Assembly (NCBI GenBank): GCA_965237575.1 | Contig: CBDEGI010000004.1 | Coordinates: 2,418,001 to 2,482,000 of the forward strand | Direction: 5' to 3' | DNA: 64,000 bases | Source: JAKZVK01 sp965237575 | GTDB lineage: Bacteria; Acidobacteriota; Terriglobia; Bryobacterales; UBA6623 | The notes under the pieces: generated by a model | The model's input: only the letters and a program-made list of their open reading frames with translations | What the model was told of the DNA's origin: nothing | Databases searched by the model: none | Position numbers and translations under genes: made by a program | Part shown: positions 36,446 through 44,874 of the stretch, piece after piece | How positions within the stretch are numbered: position 1 is the stretch's first letter | Layout of the letters: every line of letters starts with the position of its first letter

Positions 36446-37513
36446 ATGCAAGAGTTCACCATCGCAGTAGTGCCCGGTGACGGCGTGGGCCTCGAGGTCA
36501 TGCCCGAGGCACGCAAGGTGCTCGACCTGATCGCCAACCGCTATGACCTCTCGTTCCGCTACACCGAGTTCGACTGGAGCACCGAGTACTACTTCGAGCA
36601 CGGACGCATGATGCCGGTCGCGGGCGTCGACCAGCTCCGCGATTTCGACGCCATTCTGCTGGGTGCGGTCGGCCATCCCGACGTGCCCGACAACGTCACG
36701 CTCAACGGCCTGCTGCTGCCGATTCGCCGCGCTTTCGACCAGTACGCCTGCGAGCGGCCCGCCAAACTCTATGCCGGTGTTCCGAGTCCGCTGGCCGGGA
36801 AGGCGCCGGGCTCGATCGACATGGTCGTCGTCCGCGAGAACACCGAGGGCGAGTACACGCAGGCCGGCGGGAACGTCTACCACCACACGCCCGACGAGGT
36901 GGCCGTACAAACGTCGATCTTCACGCGCCGCGGCATCGAGCGGATCGTTCGCCACGCGTTCGAGTTGGCGCGGCGGCGCGGCGGCAAGAGGCGTGTCACC
37001 TCGATCACCAAGTCGAACGCGCAGGGCTTCAGCATGGTGTTGTGGGACCGCACCTTCGCCGAGGTCGCGCCCGAGTTCCCCGACATTGAAACGGAATCGC
37101 TGCTGGTCGACGCGGCGGCGATGAACTTCGTGCGGCGTCCTGAGAGCTTCGACGTCGTCGTAGCGTCGAACCTCTTCGGCGACATCTTGAGCGACCTCTC
37201 CGCCATGATCACCGGCAGCATGGGCTTGGCGCCGAGCTCGAACCTCAACCCGGAGCGCAAGTTCCCATCGATGTTCGAGCCCGTGCATGGCTCGGCGCCG
37301 GACATCGCGGGCCAGGGCGTCGTGAACCCGATCGCGATGATCCTGAGCGCGGCGATGATGCTCGACTTCTTTGGGTTGACGGAAGCGGCAGGGATGGTCG
37401 AGAACGCCACGGCCGCCGTTCTAGCCGAAGGCAAAAGCTTGCCTCGCGACCTCGGCGGGACGGCTTCCACCGGCGAAGTAACGGAAGCGATTCTCAGGAA
37501 GTTGCGCCAGTAG
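36446..37513 (+). CDS. Tartrate dehydrogenase/D-malate dehydrogenase-like (isopropylmalate dehydrogenase superfamily)
   Basis: NAD-dependent beta-decarboxylating dehydrogenase, cytoplasmic, 355 residues. IAVVPGDGVGLEVMPEA opens the fold; FDAILLGAVGHPDVPDNVTL, LLLPIRRAFDQYA, VVVRENTEGEYTQAGG, KSNAQGFSMVLWD, VVVASNLFGDILSDL and EPVHGSAPDIAGQGVVNP carry the substrate and metal sites. The GHPDVPDN and RRAFDQY patterns fit tartrate/D-malate dehydrogenases (TtuC/DmlA type) better than LeuB or Icd. It would feed C4 sugar acids into central metabolism. Located in the same sector as sugar-acid enzymes but not in an operon with them. Confidence 0.85.
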   Translation: MQEFTIAVVPGDGVGLEVMPEARKVLDLIANRYDLSFRYTEFDWSTEYYFEHGRMMPVAGVDQLRDFDAILLGAVGHPDVPDNVTLNGLLLPIRRAFDQYACERPAKLYAGVPSPLAGKAPGSIDMVVVRENTEGEYTQAGGNVYHHTPDEVAVQTSIFTRRGIERIVRHAFELARRRGGKRRVTSITKSNAQGFSMVLWDRTFAEVAPEFPDIETESLLVDAAAMNFVRRPESFDVVVASNLFGDILSDLSAMITGSMGLAPSSNLNPERKFPSMFEPVHGSAPDIAGQGVVNPIAMILSAAMMLDFFGLTEAAGMVENATAAVLAEGKSLPRDLGGTASTGEVTEAILRKLRQ

Positions 37514-37539
37514 AGCCGGAGTTCGACGTTCTAGCTTCG

Positions 37540-39246
37540 CTACAACCCCTGCTCAAACACCACATCCACCGGAATGCCCGCCCCGGCGAGCCGGTCGAGG
37601 TCGGCTTGCAGCGCGGCGCCAATTTGCCCCATCTCGTCGACCAACTTCACGACACCGTCGTAGTCGCCATCTCCCTGCAACCGTAGGATCTTCTCCGAGA
37701 GCGCATCGACGGCGTCTTGCATGCGGTCGAGATCGACGCGATACGCCCCCGTCGCTTCGTCTTTCGTGAACGCGCCCGCCTGCTGGAAGAAGTTGAAGCG
37801 CAGCAAGTTCGCCACGCCGTGGGCGCTCGACGCCCCGAAGCGGATCGAGCGAAAGATGCCCGCCAGGAACGTCACATAGTTGTCCATCAAGTCGGCGTCA
37901 CCCAGTTCGCCCTGCTCGTTGAGCTTGGTAACCATATACAACCCGAGGATGTCGGCCTTGCCTTCCTCCAGCGCCGAGGCCTTGTCCTTGAGCGCCTCGC
38001 GCACAGTGCCTCCATTGCCGCCCTTGCCGGTGAGCGTGTTCTTGATGCCCAGGCCGTGAGCGACTTCATGGAACATGGTGTTGGCGAAGAAGGCGTCGAA
38101 CTGCACGTGCCGCCGCTGGTCCTCGGCAATCAGCACGCCAGCGATCGGGATCAGGATCTTGTCGAACTTCGCCCGCATGGCGTTCTTGAGTTGCAGCCGG
38201 CGGGTGCCCTTCTGTAGCTGCACTTCCTCGTCGTTGGGCAGGTTGATGGCGATGGTCTTGGCGCCGGCGTTGCAGTCGCCCGCGTAGTAGATAACGTCAT
38301 AGGCGTTCAGGTCCGATTCGGCGCCGGGGGTCTCTTGCTTGTAGGCGTCTTCGATCGGAAGCCCGCGTTGCAGGTCCGGCAGCTTGCCCACATACTTGGC
38401 CAGCCGCGCGCTCCACTCCTTGTCTTTGATCAGGACGTACGCCTCGTAGGCCGCCTTGTAACCGAACAAACCGTCCTCGTAGGTTTCGATCGCGCCGATG
38501 ACGACGTCGATGGTGTTGTCTTTCATCTCCATCCAAGCGAGATCGCTGGGTTGGTAGTTGTCATCAACGAGCGCCTGCGCGCGTAGCTCGAGATAGCGGC
38601 GCAGGCCGGGATCTTCAGCGAGCGCGGCCGCCTCGAGCAGCTTGCCGGACGCCCGCCGCAACTCGTCGGCGAAGACCTCGTGGTAGGGCTCGGTCACCAG
38701 CACGCCATCGCCGTTGCGCCGCACGAAGGTGTAGAGCCCCTTCAGCGACTCGGCCGCCTCCGGCGAGGCCGCGATGGCCGCTTCAAACTCCTCCTTCGTC
38801 ATATCCGCAGGATAGAAACGCGCCCCCGGCGGCTTGGGGCCGATGCCGTCGACGAACGGCTCGTCACCGGCCAGGCGGTCCCAGGGGCCGTAGTTGATCT
38901 CGATGTAGCGCCGCAGGCTCGGGTCGTCGACGCGGCCAAGCAGCTCATCCTTGTCGCCATAGGTCTGCCGCCAGAACAGGCCGTCCATCACGCGCGCCGC
39001 GTCGATCAGCAGCGGCAGCATCCGCCGCTCGTTCTCGCTAAGGATGCTGAGATCGCTCTCCAGTCGAAAGGAAGTGTAGTCGTCCAGGCGTTCGTTGATG
39101 TCCATAGTTTGGGTAGCGGCTTCGTCCGGGCTAGGGGCGCAGGTGGTGAGCAGGCATAACGCGGCGATGAGCACCGCGGGCGGGCGCGGCGCGCAGCCCC
39201 TACCAGCTAAGGGAGCCCTACCAGTCAAGGCGGCATTCGCGTTCAT
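37540..39246 (-). CDS. Lipoprotein zinc peptidase, DPP III (M49)-like
   Basis: A 568-residue lipoprotein: the ATG at 39246 gives a leader ending in the lipobox LLTTC. Middle and C-terminal parts fit the dipeptidyl-peptidase III-like Zn hydrolases: FFANTMFHEVAHGLGIKNTL with HExxH, and about 55 residues later SALEEGKADILGLYMV supplying the Glu ligand. Long helical N-terminal region (residues 60-300) with YINYGPWDRL-like and GARFYPADMTKEEF motifs is usual for these M49-related proteins. Probably cleaves dipeptides at the envelope, though related proteins are uncharacterised. Next gene upstream on the same strand ends 10 bases before its start. Confidence 0.8.
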   Translation of the reverse strand: MNANAALTGRAPLAGRGCAPRPPAVLIAALCLLTTCAPSPDEAATQTMDINERLDDYTSFRLESDLSILSENERRMLPLLIDAARVMDGLFWRQTYGDKDELLGRVDDPSLRRYIEINYGPWDRLAGDEPFVDGIGPKPPGARFYPADMTKEEFEAAIAASPEAAESLKGLYTFVRRNGDGVLVTEPYHEVFADELRRASGKLLEAAALAEDPGLRRYLELRAQALVDDNYQPSDLAWMEMKDNTIDVVIGAIETYEDGLFGYKAAYEAYVLIKDKEWSARLAKYVGKLPDLQRGLPIEDAYKQETPGAESDLNAYDVIYYAGDCNAGAKTIAINLPNDEEVQLQKGTRRLQLKNAMRAKFDKILIPIAGVLIAEDQRRHVQFDAFFANTMFHEVAHGLGIKNTLTGKGGNGGTVREALKDKASALEEGKADILGLYMVTKLNEQGELGDADLMDNYVTFLAGIFRSIRFGASSAHGVANLLRFNFFQQAGAFTKDEATGAYRVDLDRMQDAVDALSEKILRLQGDGDYDGVVKLVDEMGQIGAALQADLDRLAGAGIPVDVVFEQGL

Positions 39247-39256
39247 GCTCTTCGTA

Positions 39257-40483
39257 TCATTCTCTCCCGATTGACTCGGGGGCCGTCGTTGGCATGACGT
39301 CGACGCCGATGGCGTCATGGTCCGACAGAGGACGCTCCCGGCCCTCGCGAAGCTCGTGCAGAACAACGGGGTCGCGCGCCGCCACGCCACGGGTGGCGAA
39401 CCAGTCGATCTTCAGCGGACACTTGCCGTCGTGATTGCGCAGCGCCCAGCGGATGAACGCGAAGCACCACTCGGGCACCCATTCGCGCAGGTTCTTGTAG
39501 GTCTTCGCGTCGTTGGCGTCGTAGCTCGTGGTGCGCTCACCCAGGCGGTTGCAGCCGCGAAAATCGAAGCCACGAGACTCAACCAGCGCGAATAGGTCCT
39601 TCTCGAAACGGTTGTAGGGGTGCAGGTAATGGTTGTCGATCACGTTGTCGACGCCCATGAAGACCCGCAACCAAAAGCCCATGATGGCGTGGAAGGCCCG
39701 CGACGAGTTGTAGGTCGTGGTGTTCCAATCGCCGCCGATGACGGCCGGCCGATCTGGGGGCAGGGCGTCGAGCACGTCGCGCATCTGGTCGCGCCGGTGT
39801 GCTTGGCTCGACTGCGCGTCGAGGTGGACCGACACTGCCGTCAACGGGCAGCCGGGCAGGTCGATGTCGGCGACCAGCGCTGTCTGGCGGCCGAGCCGTT
39901 TCTCGCGGCCTGCCATCTTGTCCTTGCCGTTCTTGAGGTGAACGAGCCGGACATTATGGACGGGGTAACGGCTCAGAATCGCGTTGCCGTGCAGGCCCAG
40001 GTCGTTCTCCTCGCTGCTGTCGTGTTCGATCCCCGCGCCTTTCGAGAGGTTGAGGTAACAAGGCGCGAAGGCATAGTGCATCCCGAGTTCCCGCGCCAGG
40101 TCTTGGGCGACGGCGCGGTTCGCCGAGCGCGCCATGCCTACGTCAGTTTCGGTGAGCAGCAGGACGTCGCCGCTCGACAGATACGGGTGCCGGCGAAACT
40201 CCCGGAGCTGCCCCTCGTATTCGATACCGCGTTCGAGGTTCCAAGCCACCAAGCGGTAGGACGGCCGTGGCGGCGCTGCGCCGGCGGTGAAGTCCCCTAT
40301 CTCAGGCGACTCCAGCACCGTCTCAACCGCCGGACGGATCGAGCGGTAGGTCGCGCTCGCCAGCAACTCGGCGGTGGACTGGCAGCGCCCCAGCTCCGGC
40401 AAATACGGGGCCAGGTCCTCGCGAACGATCCGATAAATCTCTTGTGGGGAAGGAGGCGCGTCTTGCTTCGTTCGATCAATCAT
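39257..40483 (-). CDS. Endonuclease/exonuclease/phosphatase-family protein
   Basis: A 408-residue metal-dependent phosphodiesterase/phosphatase of the EEP superfamily. Motifs: VAWNLERGIEYEG (Asn), LLLTETDVGMAR (Glu metal ligand), GNAILSRYPV, VSVHLDAQSSQAHRRDQM, AVIGGDWNTTTYNSS (Asp-Asn pair) and a terminal LSDHDAIGVDV (Asp-His catalytic pair). No signal peptide. It could act on lipid phosphates or nucleic acids; the sequence does not tell. It lies just upstream of, and probably in one transcript with, the DPP III-like lipoprotein. Confidence 0.85.
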   Translation of the reverse strand: MIDRTKQDAPPSPQEIYRIVREDLAPYLPELGRCQSTAELLASATYRSIRPAVETVLESPEIGDFTAGAAPPRPSYRLVAWNLERGIEYEGQLREFRRHPYLSSGDVLLLTETDVGMARSANRAVAQDLARELGMHYAFAPCYLNLSKGAGIEHDSSEENDLGLHGNAILSRYPVHNVRLVHLKNGKDKMAGREKRLGRQTALVADIDLPGCPLTAVSVHLDAQSSQAHRRDQMRDVLDALPPDRPAVIGGDWNTTTYNSSRAFHAIMGFWLRVFMGVDNVIDNHYLHPYNRFEKDLFALVESRGFDFRGCNRLGERTTSYDANDAKTYKNLREWVPEWCFAFIRWALRNHDGKCPLKIDWFATRGVAARDPVVLHELREGRERPLSDHDAIGVDVMPTTAPESIGRE

Positions 40484-40623
40484 CCGGAGTCGCGCGGGTA
40501 GAGCGTGCCAAGGCTCTTGGTCTCATTCTATCGAAGCGGTTTTTCCACGCCTGTTCATGTTTTGGGCTCTTAGCGAAAGGCCCTACAAAGCGGGCGTCCG
40601 GAGAAAAGGGGTCGCGAAACCCT

Positions 40624-41073
40624 GTGTTAGAATCGGACCTTGCGGAGCAACCCCCCGCCAATCGGACCGACTTGAACGAGAGCACTTTGGAAGCCGGAGC
40701 GCGGGTAGGGGCTTCGCATACCTCACTTCTCTCCATCGCGCTAGTGGTGGCGAGCACGGTGATCGGCGCCGCCGCGCAGATTCTGCTGCGTTTCGGCGCG
40801 GACAACCTCAACAGCTCAGGCCTCCGCGGGATCCTCACCAACTGGCCGCTGTTGGGCGGCTACGCCTGTCTCGGCTTCATGACCATCCTGGTCGTCCTCG
40901 CCCTGCGCGGCGGCCAACTGTCGGTTCTCTATCCGATCATCGCCCTGACCTATGTTTGGGTCACGATTCTGTCGCCCATGTTCTTTAAGGACGACATCAA
41001 CGCGCCCAAGATCATCGGTCTGGCGCTCATCATCGTGGGCGTATCGTTTATCGGCGCGGGGAGCCGTTCGTGA
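40624..41073 (+). CDS. EamA/SMR-type small transporter subunit A
   Basis: A four-helix membrane protein of the small multidrug resistance/EamA type: LLSIALVVASTVIGAAAQIL, LLGGYACLGFMTILVVLAL, LSVLYPIIALTYVWVTILSP and IIGLALIIVGVSFIGAGS. The conserved YP(I/M)xALTYVW segment is typical of ArnE/ArnF- and EmrE-like proteins. The start is uncertain; I chose GTG at 40624 with AAAAGGGG upstream, TTG at 40672 is the alternative. It overlaps the next gene by GTGA, and the pair probably forms a heterodimer exporting a lipid-linked or cationic substrate. Confidence 0.75.
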   Translation: MLESDLAEQPPANRTDLNESTLEAGARVGASHTSLLSIALVVASTVIGAAAQILLRFGADNLNSSGLRGILTNWPLLGGYACLGFMTILVVLALRGGQLSVLYPIIALTYVWVTILSPMFFKDDINAPKIIGLALIIVGVSFIGAGSRS

Positions 41074-41414
41074 ACACGCCCCCTTCGTCGATTCTGCTGG
41101 TGCTGGCGGCGAGTGTGATCGGCTCACTGGCGATGGTCTTCCTCAAGACCGGCGCGGACCACCTCAAGGGCTCCCACCGCCACTGGATGCCGCGCATCGC
41201 TATCGGGATTTCGCTGTTCCTGGCCTCGTCCGTTCTCTATGTGTTGGGGATCAAGGAAGGCAGCCTGACCGTGCTCTATCCGATGGTCTCGCTGGGATAT
41301 GTGTGGGCGTTACTTTGGTCGCGCTGGTTTTTCGGGGAGCCCTTCAATCGCAACAAGATCGTCGGCCTGAGCCTTGTGCTGCTGGGCGTGTTCTTTATCG
41401 GCCTCGGCAAATAG
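41070..41414 (+). CDS. EamA/SMR-type small transporter subunit B
   Basis: A 114-residue partner with four helices: SSILLVLAASVIGSLAMVFLK, WMPRIAIGISLFLASSVLYVLG, SLTVLYPMVSLGYVWALLWS and IVGLSLVLLGVFFIGLGK. The same LYPMVSLGYVW signature as its neighbour shows common descent. GTG start overlapping the upstream TGA ensures coupled translation, which fits a dual-gene heterodimeric SMR-like transporter. Confidence 0.8.
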   Translation: MNTPPSSILLVLAASVIGSLAMVFLKTGADHLKGSHRHWMPRIAIGISLFLASSVLYVLGIKEGSLTVLYPMVSLGYVWALLWSRWFFGEPFNRNKIVGLSLVLLGVFFIGLGK

Positions 41415-41698
41415 CTGCCCGCCGGTACCGCGTCCCATCCACTCCTCTCACCCGCTCCGCGAAGCGGACGAACACATGCCGGCGCGTGACGTAGCCTCCA
41501 GGCTTGCCGAGGACCGATTCCTCGGTTCTCCGGTCCGCGAGGCGGTGTCGATCTCGCTTTTCGCCCCGGAGGGGCGCAGGAAAAGTTCCGGCAGCGGTAC
41601 CGAGGCTTCAAACAACCGCGCCGGCAACTAACTGCCTCACCCCACCTCCAAAACGGTCCACGGCACCGGCGTAAGCCTCAACCACCCAACTTGGGGCC
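41415..41698. other. Intergenic region
   Basis: Convergent gap between the small transporter pair and the MFS gene. No coding signal; TTCCTCGGTTCTCCGGTCC-type direct partial repeats only. Confidence 0.3.
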
Positions 41699-42970
41699 TC
41701 ACTCATCCCTGGTTTCGGGGTGCGGATCTTTCGGGAGCAACGCGATGGCCGCCGCCCCGAGCGCGGCCATGCCGAACACGGCCCACAACGCCGATCCGTA
41801 ACCGCCCCACATCGTTCGCAGCGTAGCGACCATGCGTGGGAACCAGAACTGCAAGATGGTGTCCGAGGGCAGAATCGCCGACATCGCCTTGCCGAGCGAC
41901 GACAGCCCGAACTGGTCGGCGGCCATCAGCGGTATCAGCATGTAGTCCGCGCCCATGGCAAACCCGAACACGATCGCGAACACATAGACAAAACCGGGCT
42001 GGGCCGGCGTCACCAGGAACAACAACGGGATCGCGCAGGCCACCACGGCGTACGTCGCCAACATCACATATTTGCGCGGCAGGTGATCGGAGAGATAGCC
42101 CGCCAGCAATCGTCCGCCGATACTCGACAGCAGATACCACACCGAGGCGTCGCTCCACACCTGGTCGCGCGCCGCTTGATCGGTGAACCCCTGCTCCTCG
42201 AACACAAACTTCATCAGGAAGTTCACCGCCGCGATCGATCCGATCGAAGCGGCGCTGCCGGCCAGCAGAAGCCAGAACGGCCCCCGGCCGGCCAGCGTGC
42301 CGAAACTCTTGGCGGGCGCGAGCGGCTTGGGCGCGGCGACTTCTTCCGAGCTTAGCTTGCCGTCGGGCAGTTGGCCGATGTCTTGCGGGCGGTCTTTGAT
42401 CACAAACAGCGCCAGAGGCCACGCGAGCAGCAGCAGATAACTCATGATCTTCAGCGCTTCGGTATAGGGCAACCCGGTGTCACGCATATAGGAGACAAGC
42501 AAGGGGCTGAGTTTCGCGCCCGCCGCACCCACGACGGCGACCCCGACGTAGGTGATGCCCATGGCGCGTCCGCGTTTTTCCTTGTACCAGTTGGAAATGA
42601 TGATCTGATGCGGTATCGGCCCGGCCAGAAAGTAGCCCAGCATGTAGAGGCACCAGGCCGCGTAGTACTCATACGTGTTGCCGCTCAGGCGCCCGAACCA
42701 TTGAAAGGCCCCAAAGGTCATCCCCGTGCCGATGATGATCAGCAGCCGGGGGCTGACGCGGGGAACGATCATCGGGCCGGCCCAGATCGTCAGCAGCACG
42801 GCGATCGGAGCGCCGGTGGTGACGAGCTCCTGCGTCCAACTGTGGCCGTCGCGGAAGTAGTCGAAGAAAAAGGCGATGTTGTAGTAGGGGAAGCCGGTTG
42901 ACAGCCCAAAGGTGAAGAAACAGGCCGCGATGATCCAAGGTCCACGAAACGCTTGCTTCTCCGATGCCAT
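41699..42970 (-). CDS. MFS transporter, oxalate/formate antiporter-like
   Basis: A 12-helix major facilitator of about 423 residues. The N-terminal half (GPWIIAACFFTFGLSTGFPY, FDYFRDGHSWTQELVTTGAP, then WYKEKRGRAMGITYVGVAVV in loop and helix 5) and the pattern R-G-R-A-M-G-I resemble the OFA/monocarboxylate porter family. The C-terminal half contains GRLLAGYLSDHLPRKYVMLA. Likely imports organic acids, which fits the nearby sugar-acid enzymes. Start taken at ATG 42970; a frame open to 43036 adds a poorly conserved stretch. Confidence 0.85.
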   Translation of the reverse strand: MASEKQAFRGPWIIAACFFTFGLSTGFPYYNIAFFFDYFRDGHSWTQELVTTGAPIAVLLTIWAGPMIVPRVSPRLLIIIGTGMTFGAFQWFGRLSGNTYEYYAAWCLYMLGYFLAGPIPHQIIISNWYKEKRGRAMGITYVGVAVVGAAGAKLSPLLVSYMRDTGLPYTEALKIMSYLLLLAWPLALFVIKDRPQDIGQLPDGKLSSEEVAAPKPLAPAKSFGTLAGRGPFWLLLAGSAASIGSIAAVNFLMKFVFEEQGFTDQAARDQVWSDASVWYLLSSIGGRLLAGYLSDHLPRKYVMLATYAVVACAIPLLFLVTPAQPGFVYVFAIVFGFAMGADYMLIPLMAADQFGLSSLGKAMSAILPSDTILQFWFPRMVATLRTMWGGYGSALWAVFGMAALGAAAIALLPKDPHPETRDE

Positions 42971-43777
42971 CCTTTGCTCGCTTTCTACTCGCTGATGCGC
43001 CGTTACCGCCGCCGCGGCAAACCTCTTATACCACAACGGTCAGGCGCTTGATTCAGCAGGAGCCAACAGAGCGACTGACCCGGTCTTGCGACAGGGGCAC
43101 GGCGACAAGGAACACGGCAGCGCTTGCGTGGTGGCGCGGGCCTCCTGGCCTGCAGCGTCGACCTCCAGGTCGACGTCTCCTCCCTTGCCCCGTCATAGGC
43201 GCCATCGGTGGGTCAAGAGCCGCGAAGTGGCGTTGGATGTTAGCCTAGGCTGGAGCCGTCATCGGCGGAAGCCTAGGAAACCTTATCAAGAGACCGGGAG
43301 CCCTGAAAGGGCGATGGAAAGGTGGCTCAGATTCACTCGCGACTCTGGATCGATCCACCTTGTGTTTTCAGCATGGGCCGGCTGCTCCGGTTTCGCCGCG
43401 CAGGATTCCAGGACGAATTCCTAAGGTTACTCAAGAAGCATAGGACGAGCGGGATTTGCGGCGCTGAGGCGCGGTCCAACGCCCCTTTCAGGGCTTCAAG
43501 GATATAGGCGGTAGGGGACCCAGGGTTTCGGCGTCGCCTTCACCCAGGGCTAACATCCGGTCGCCGCTTCGCGGCTAGGCCAGAAACCCAGGCTTGCAAA
43601 GGGCTCCGTCCCCTTTAGGGCCCCCTTTAGGGCCCAGTCGTCCGGGTTGGGGCTCCGGGTTCGGGTTCTGTCCTCGAACGCCCCCGCCTCCTCCGTCTCG
43701 GTTCCCCAGCACGATCGACGACGCCTCAGTGGCAGACAGCTGGTGATACAGCCACGCAACATCTAGAATAGAGCACG
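42971..43777. other. Gene-free stretch with dispersed repeats
   Basis: About 800 bases without a supported gene. It holds a palindrome GTCGACCTCCAGGTCGAC (about 43165-43185), the inverted-repeat element at 43299-43495 and a copy of the AAAGGGCTCCGTCCCCTTT motif at 43598-43636. It opens the repeat-rich accessory segment that continues to 49.6 kb. Confidence 0.5.
43299..43495. repeat. Inverted-repeat element (AGCCCTGAAAGGGCG ends)
   Basis: The ends AGCCCTGAAAGGGCG (43299-43313) and CGCCCCTTTCAGGGCT (43480-43495) are inverted with a single-base indel, enclosing 166 bases with no ORF. I recall similar GCCCTGAAAGGGC palindromic spacers from Verrucomicrobia and Planctomycetes. Confidence 0.5.
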
Positions 43778-44263
43778 ATGCTTGTTGAATGGTGGGCTGA
43801 GTTAGGCGCCGGGCACCAGGTCACTTTGGTGGTTGCTGGGCTCTCGCTTTTCGCTGCGATCGGAGCTGCGCTTGGGTACTTTGTTCGGCGGCGAACGGAA
43901 AGATCGCGGCGACGGGAAGACGTAGATCAACGTATCAACGAGGAAAGGCTGGAGGTAATCAAACTCGAGCGTGGTGAGAAGGTACTAGGCCTGCTTCGTG
44001 CCATCGACAGCAGCGGGCAGCCCGAGGACCTCATTGCCCCGCTTCGAGCTAAGATATTGTCTGATGCAGAACTTCCATTGCCTAAACGGGTGCCTGAGGC
44101 TGCATTCACTTGTGTTGTTTTCGGAACGCCCCAACTCGTTCGGTCTGAAGGCTTAGCCGAGAGAATATCGGACATAACCCTAAAATTCTATCGTGATTTT
44201 CGAGCCTCAGAAGAAGCAGCTGCCCAGGCCTCGGTGAATATTAGCATTGGGGTATCCACTTGA
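43778..44263 (+). CDS. 5' part of an interrupted membrane-anchored protein gene
   Basis: Residues 1-157 belong to the original gene; the last four (GVST) and the stop come from inserted element 1. One transmembrane helix at about 16-36 (VTLVVAGLSLFAAIGAALGYF), then a basic/charged coiled-coil-prone segment (RRRTERSRRREDVDQRINEE) and a helical region with no recognised domain. The frame resumes after the insert at 44518 (TVNTTITNTIRDDGDTLAEL) and again after element 2 at 44875. Removing both inserts with one copy of each flanking direct repeat restores a 491-codon frame to 45794. Confidence 0.65.
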   Translation: MLVEWWAELGAGHQVTLVVAGLSLFAAIGAALGYFVRRRTERSRRREDVDQRINEERLEVIKLERGEKVLGLLRAIDSSGQPEDLIAPLRAKILSDAELPLPKRVPEAAFTCVVFGTPQLVRSEGLAERISDITLKFYRDFRASEEAAAQASVNISIGVST

Positions 44264-44514
44264 CTCAGGTAGCCCCTAGGCGTTGTGGTTTGGTCGATCC
44301 ATGGACGCCAGCACACTGCACCCAGAATGCACCCTGGGGCGCCAGACGCCGGTCTACAATTGGGCCACGAGGCTGCGTTTCGGGCCGATCAAGGATTACG
44401 CACGCGCCATGGCCATCGCAGGCTTGGAAACGTGGTGCTATCGGCAAGCCTTTCCGGGGGCCGCCAATGGCCAACCACAGTATGTTGTGGTCACCTGAGT
44501 CAAATGGATACCCC
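44249..44514. mobile_element. MITE-like element 1 (266 bp) with terminal inverted repeats
   Basis: Ends are 22-bp inverted repeats with one mismatch: GGGGTATCCACTTGACTC... (44249-44270) and its inverse ending ...GGATACCCC at 44514. The 10-bp word TATTAGCATT lies immediately to the left (44239-44248) and again at 44518-44527, three bases beyond the right end, as expected for a target duplication. No ORF of its own. Interior not related to element 2 except next to the ends. Confidence 0.75.
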
Positions 44515-44614
44515 ACTTATTAGCATTACGGTCAACACAACGATCACAAATACAATTAGAGATGACGGCGATACACTTGCTGAACTGTTAACCGTATCTC
44601 AGATTGACTCGACT

Positions 44615-44864
44615 GGGGTATGCACTTGACTCCCGAAGCCCCAAGGTCTAGTATCCGGGCTCTGGAGGACTATTCGCGCACGCTGGGGAGTTTCAAGAGC
44701 GCTTCGCCTTCAGGTTTCAAAGTCAACCGCTGCCGTCCCCCCGCGGGGCGCAATGAGCGGCGGCTATAGGACCCACGACCGCTGCCCGATGGCCCCTCGA
44801 GGGTACGGTCGCCGCAGTCGCCGACCACAAGGTGTGGGGTCGTCGGGAGTCAAGTGCATACCCC
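44615..44864. mobile_element. MITE-like element 2 (250 bp) with terminal inverted repeats
   Basis: Perfect 22-bp terminal inverted repeats, GGGGTATGCACTTGACTC... (44615-44636) and ...GAGTCAAGTGCATACCCC (44843-44864), differing from those of element 1 at only a few positions. TGACTCGA is found at 44605-44612 and 44867-44874, two bases outside each end, a likely 8-bp target duplication. No ORF. Both elements bring the in-frame stop ACT-TGA into the host gene. Confidence 0.8.
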
Positions 44865-44874
44865 GATGACTCGA

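Noticed and set aside
41720..42355. Long plus-strand open frames opposite the MFS transporter and similar antisense frames elsewhere (e.g. 29402-30538, 31827-32573)
   Set aside because: They mirror the codon bias of high-GC genes on the other strand and show no domain, start signal or hydrophobic pattern of their own.
44249..44864. CRISPR-like array from recurring GGGGTAT words
   Set aside because: Only two pairs, inverted, with 250-bp spacing and unrelated interiors; this fits transposon ends, not a repeat-spacer array.
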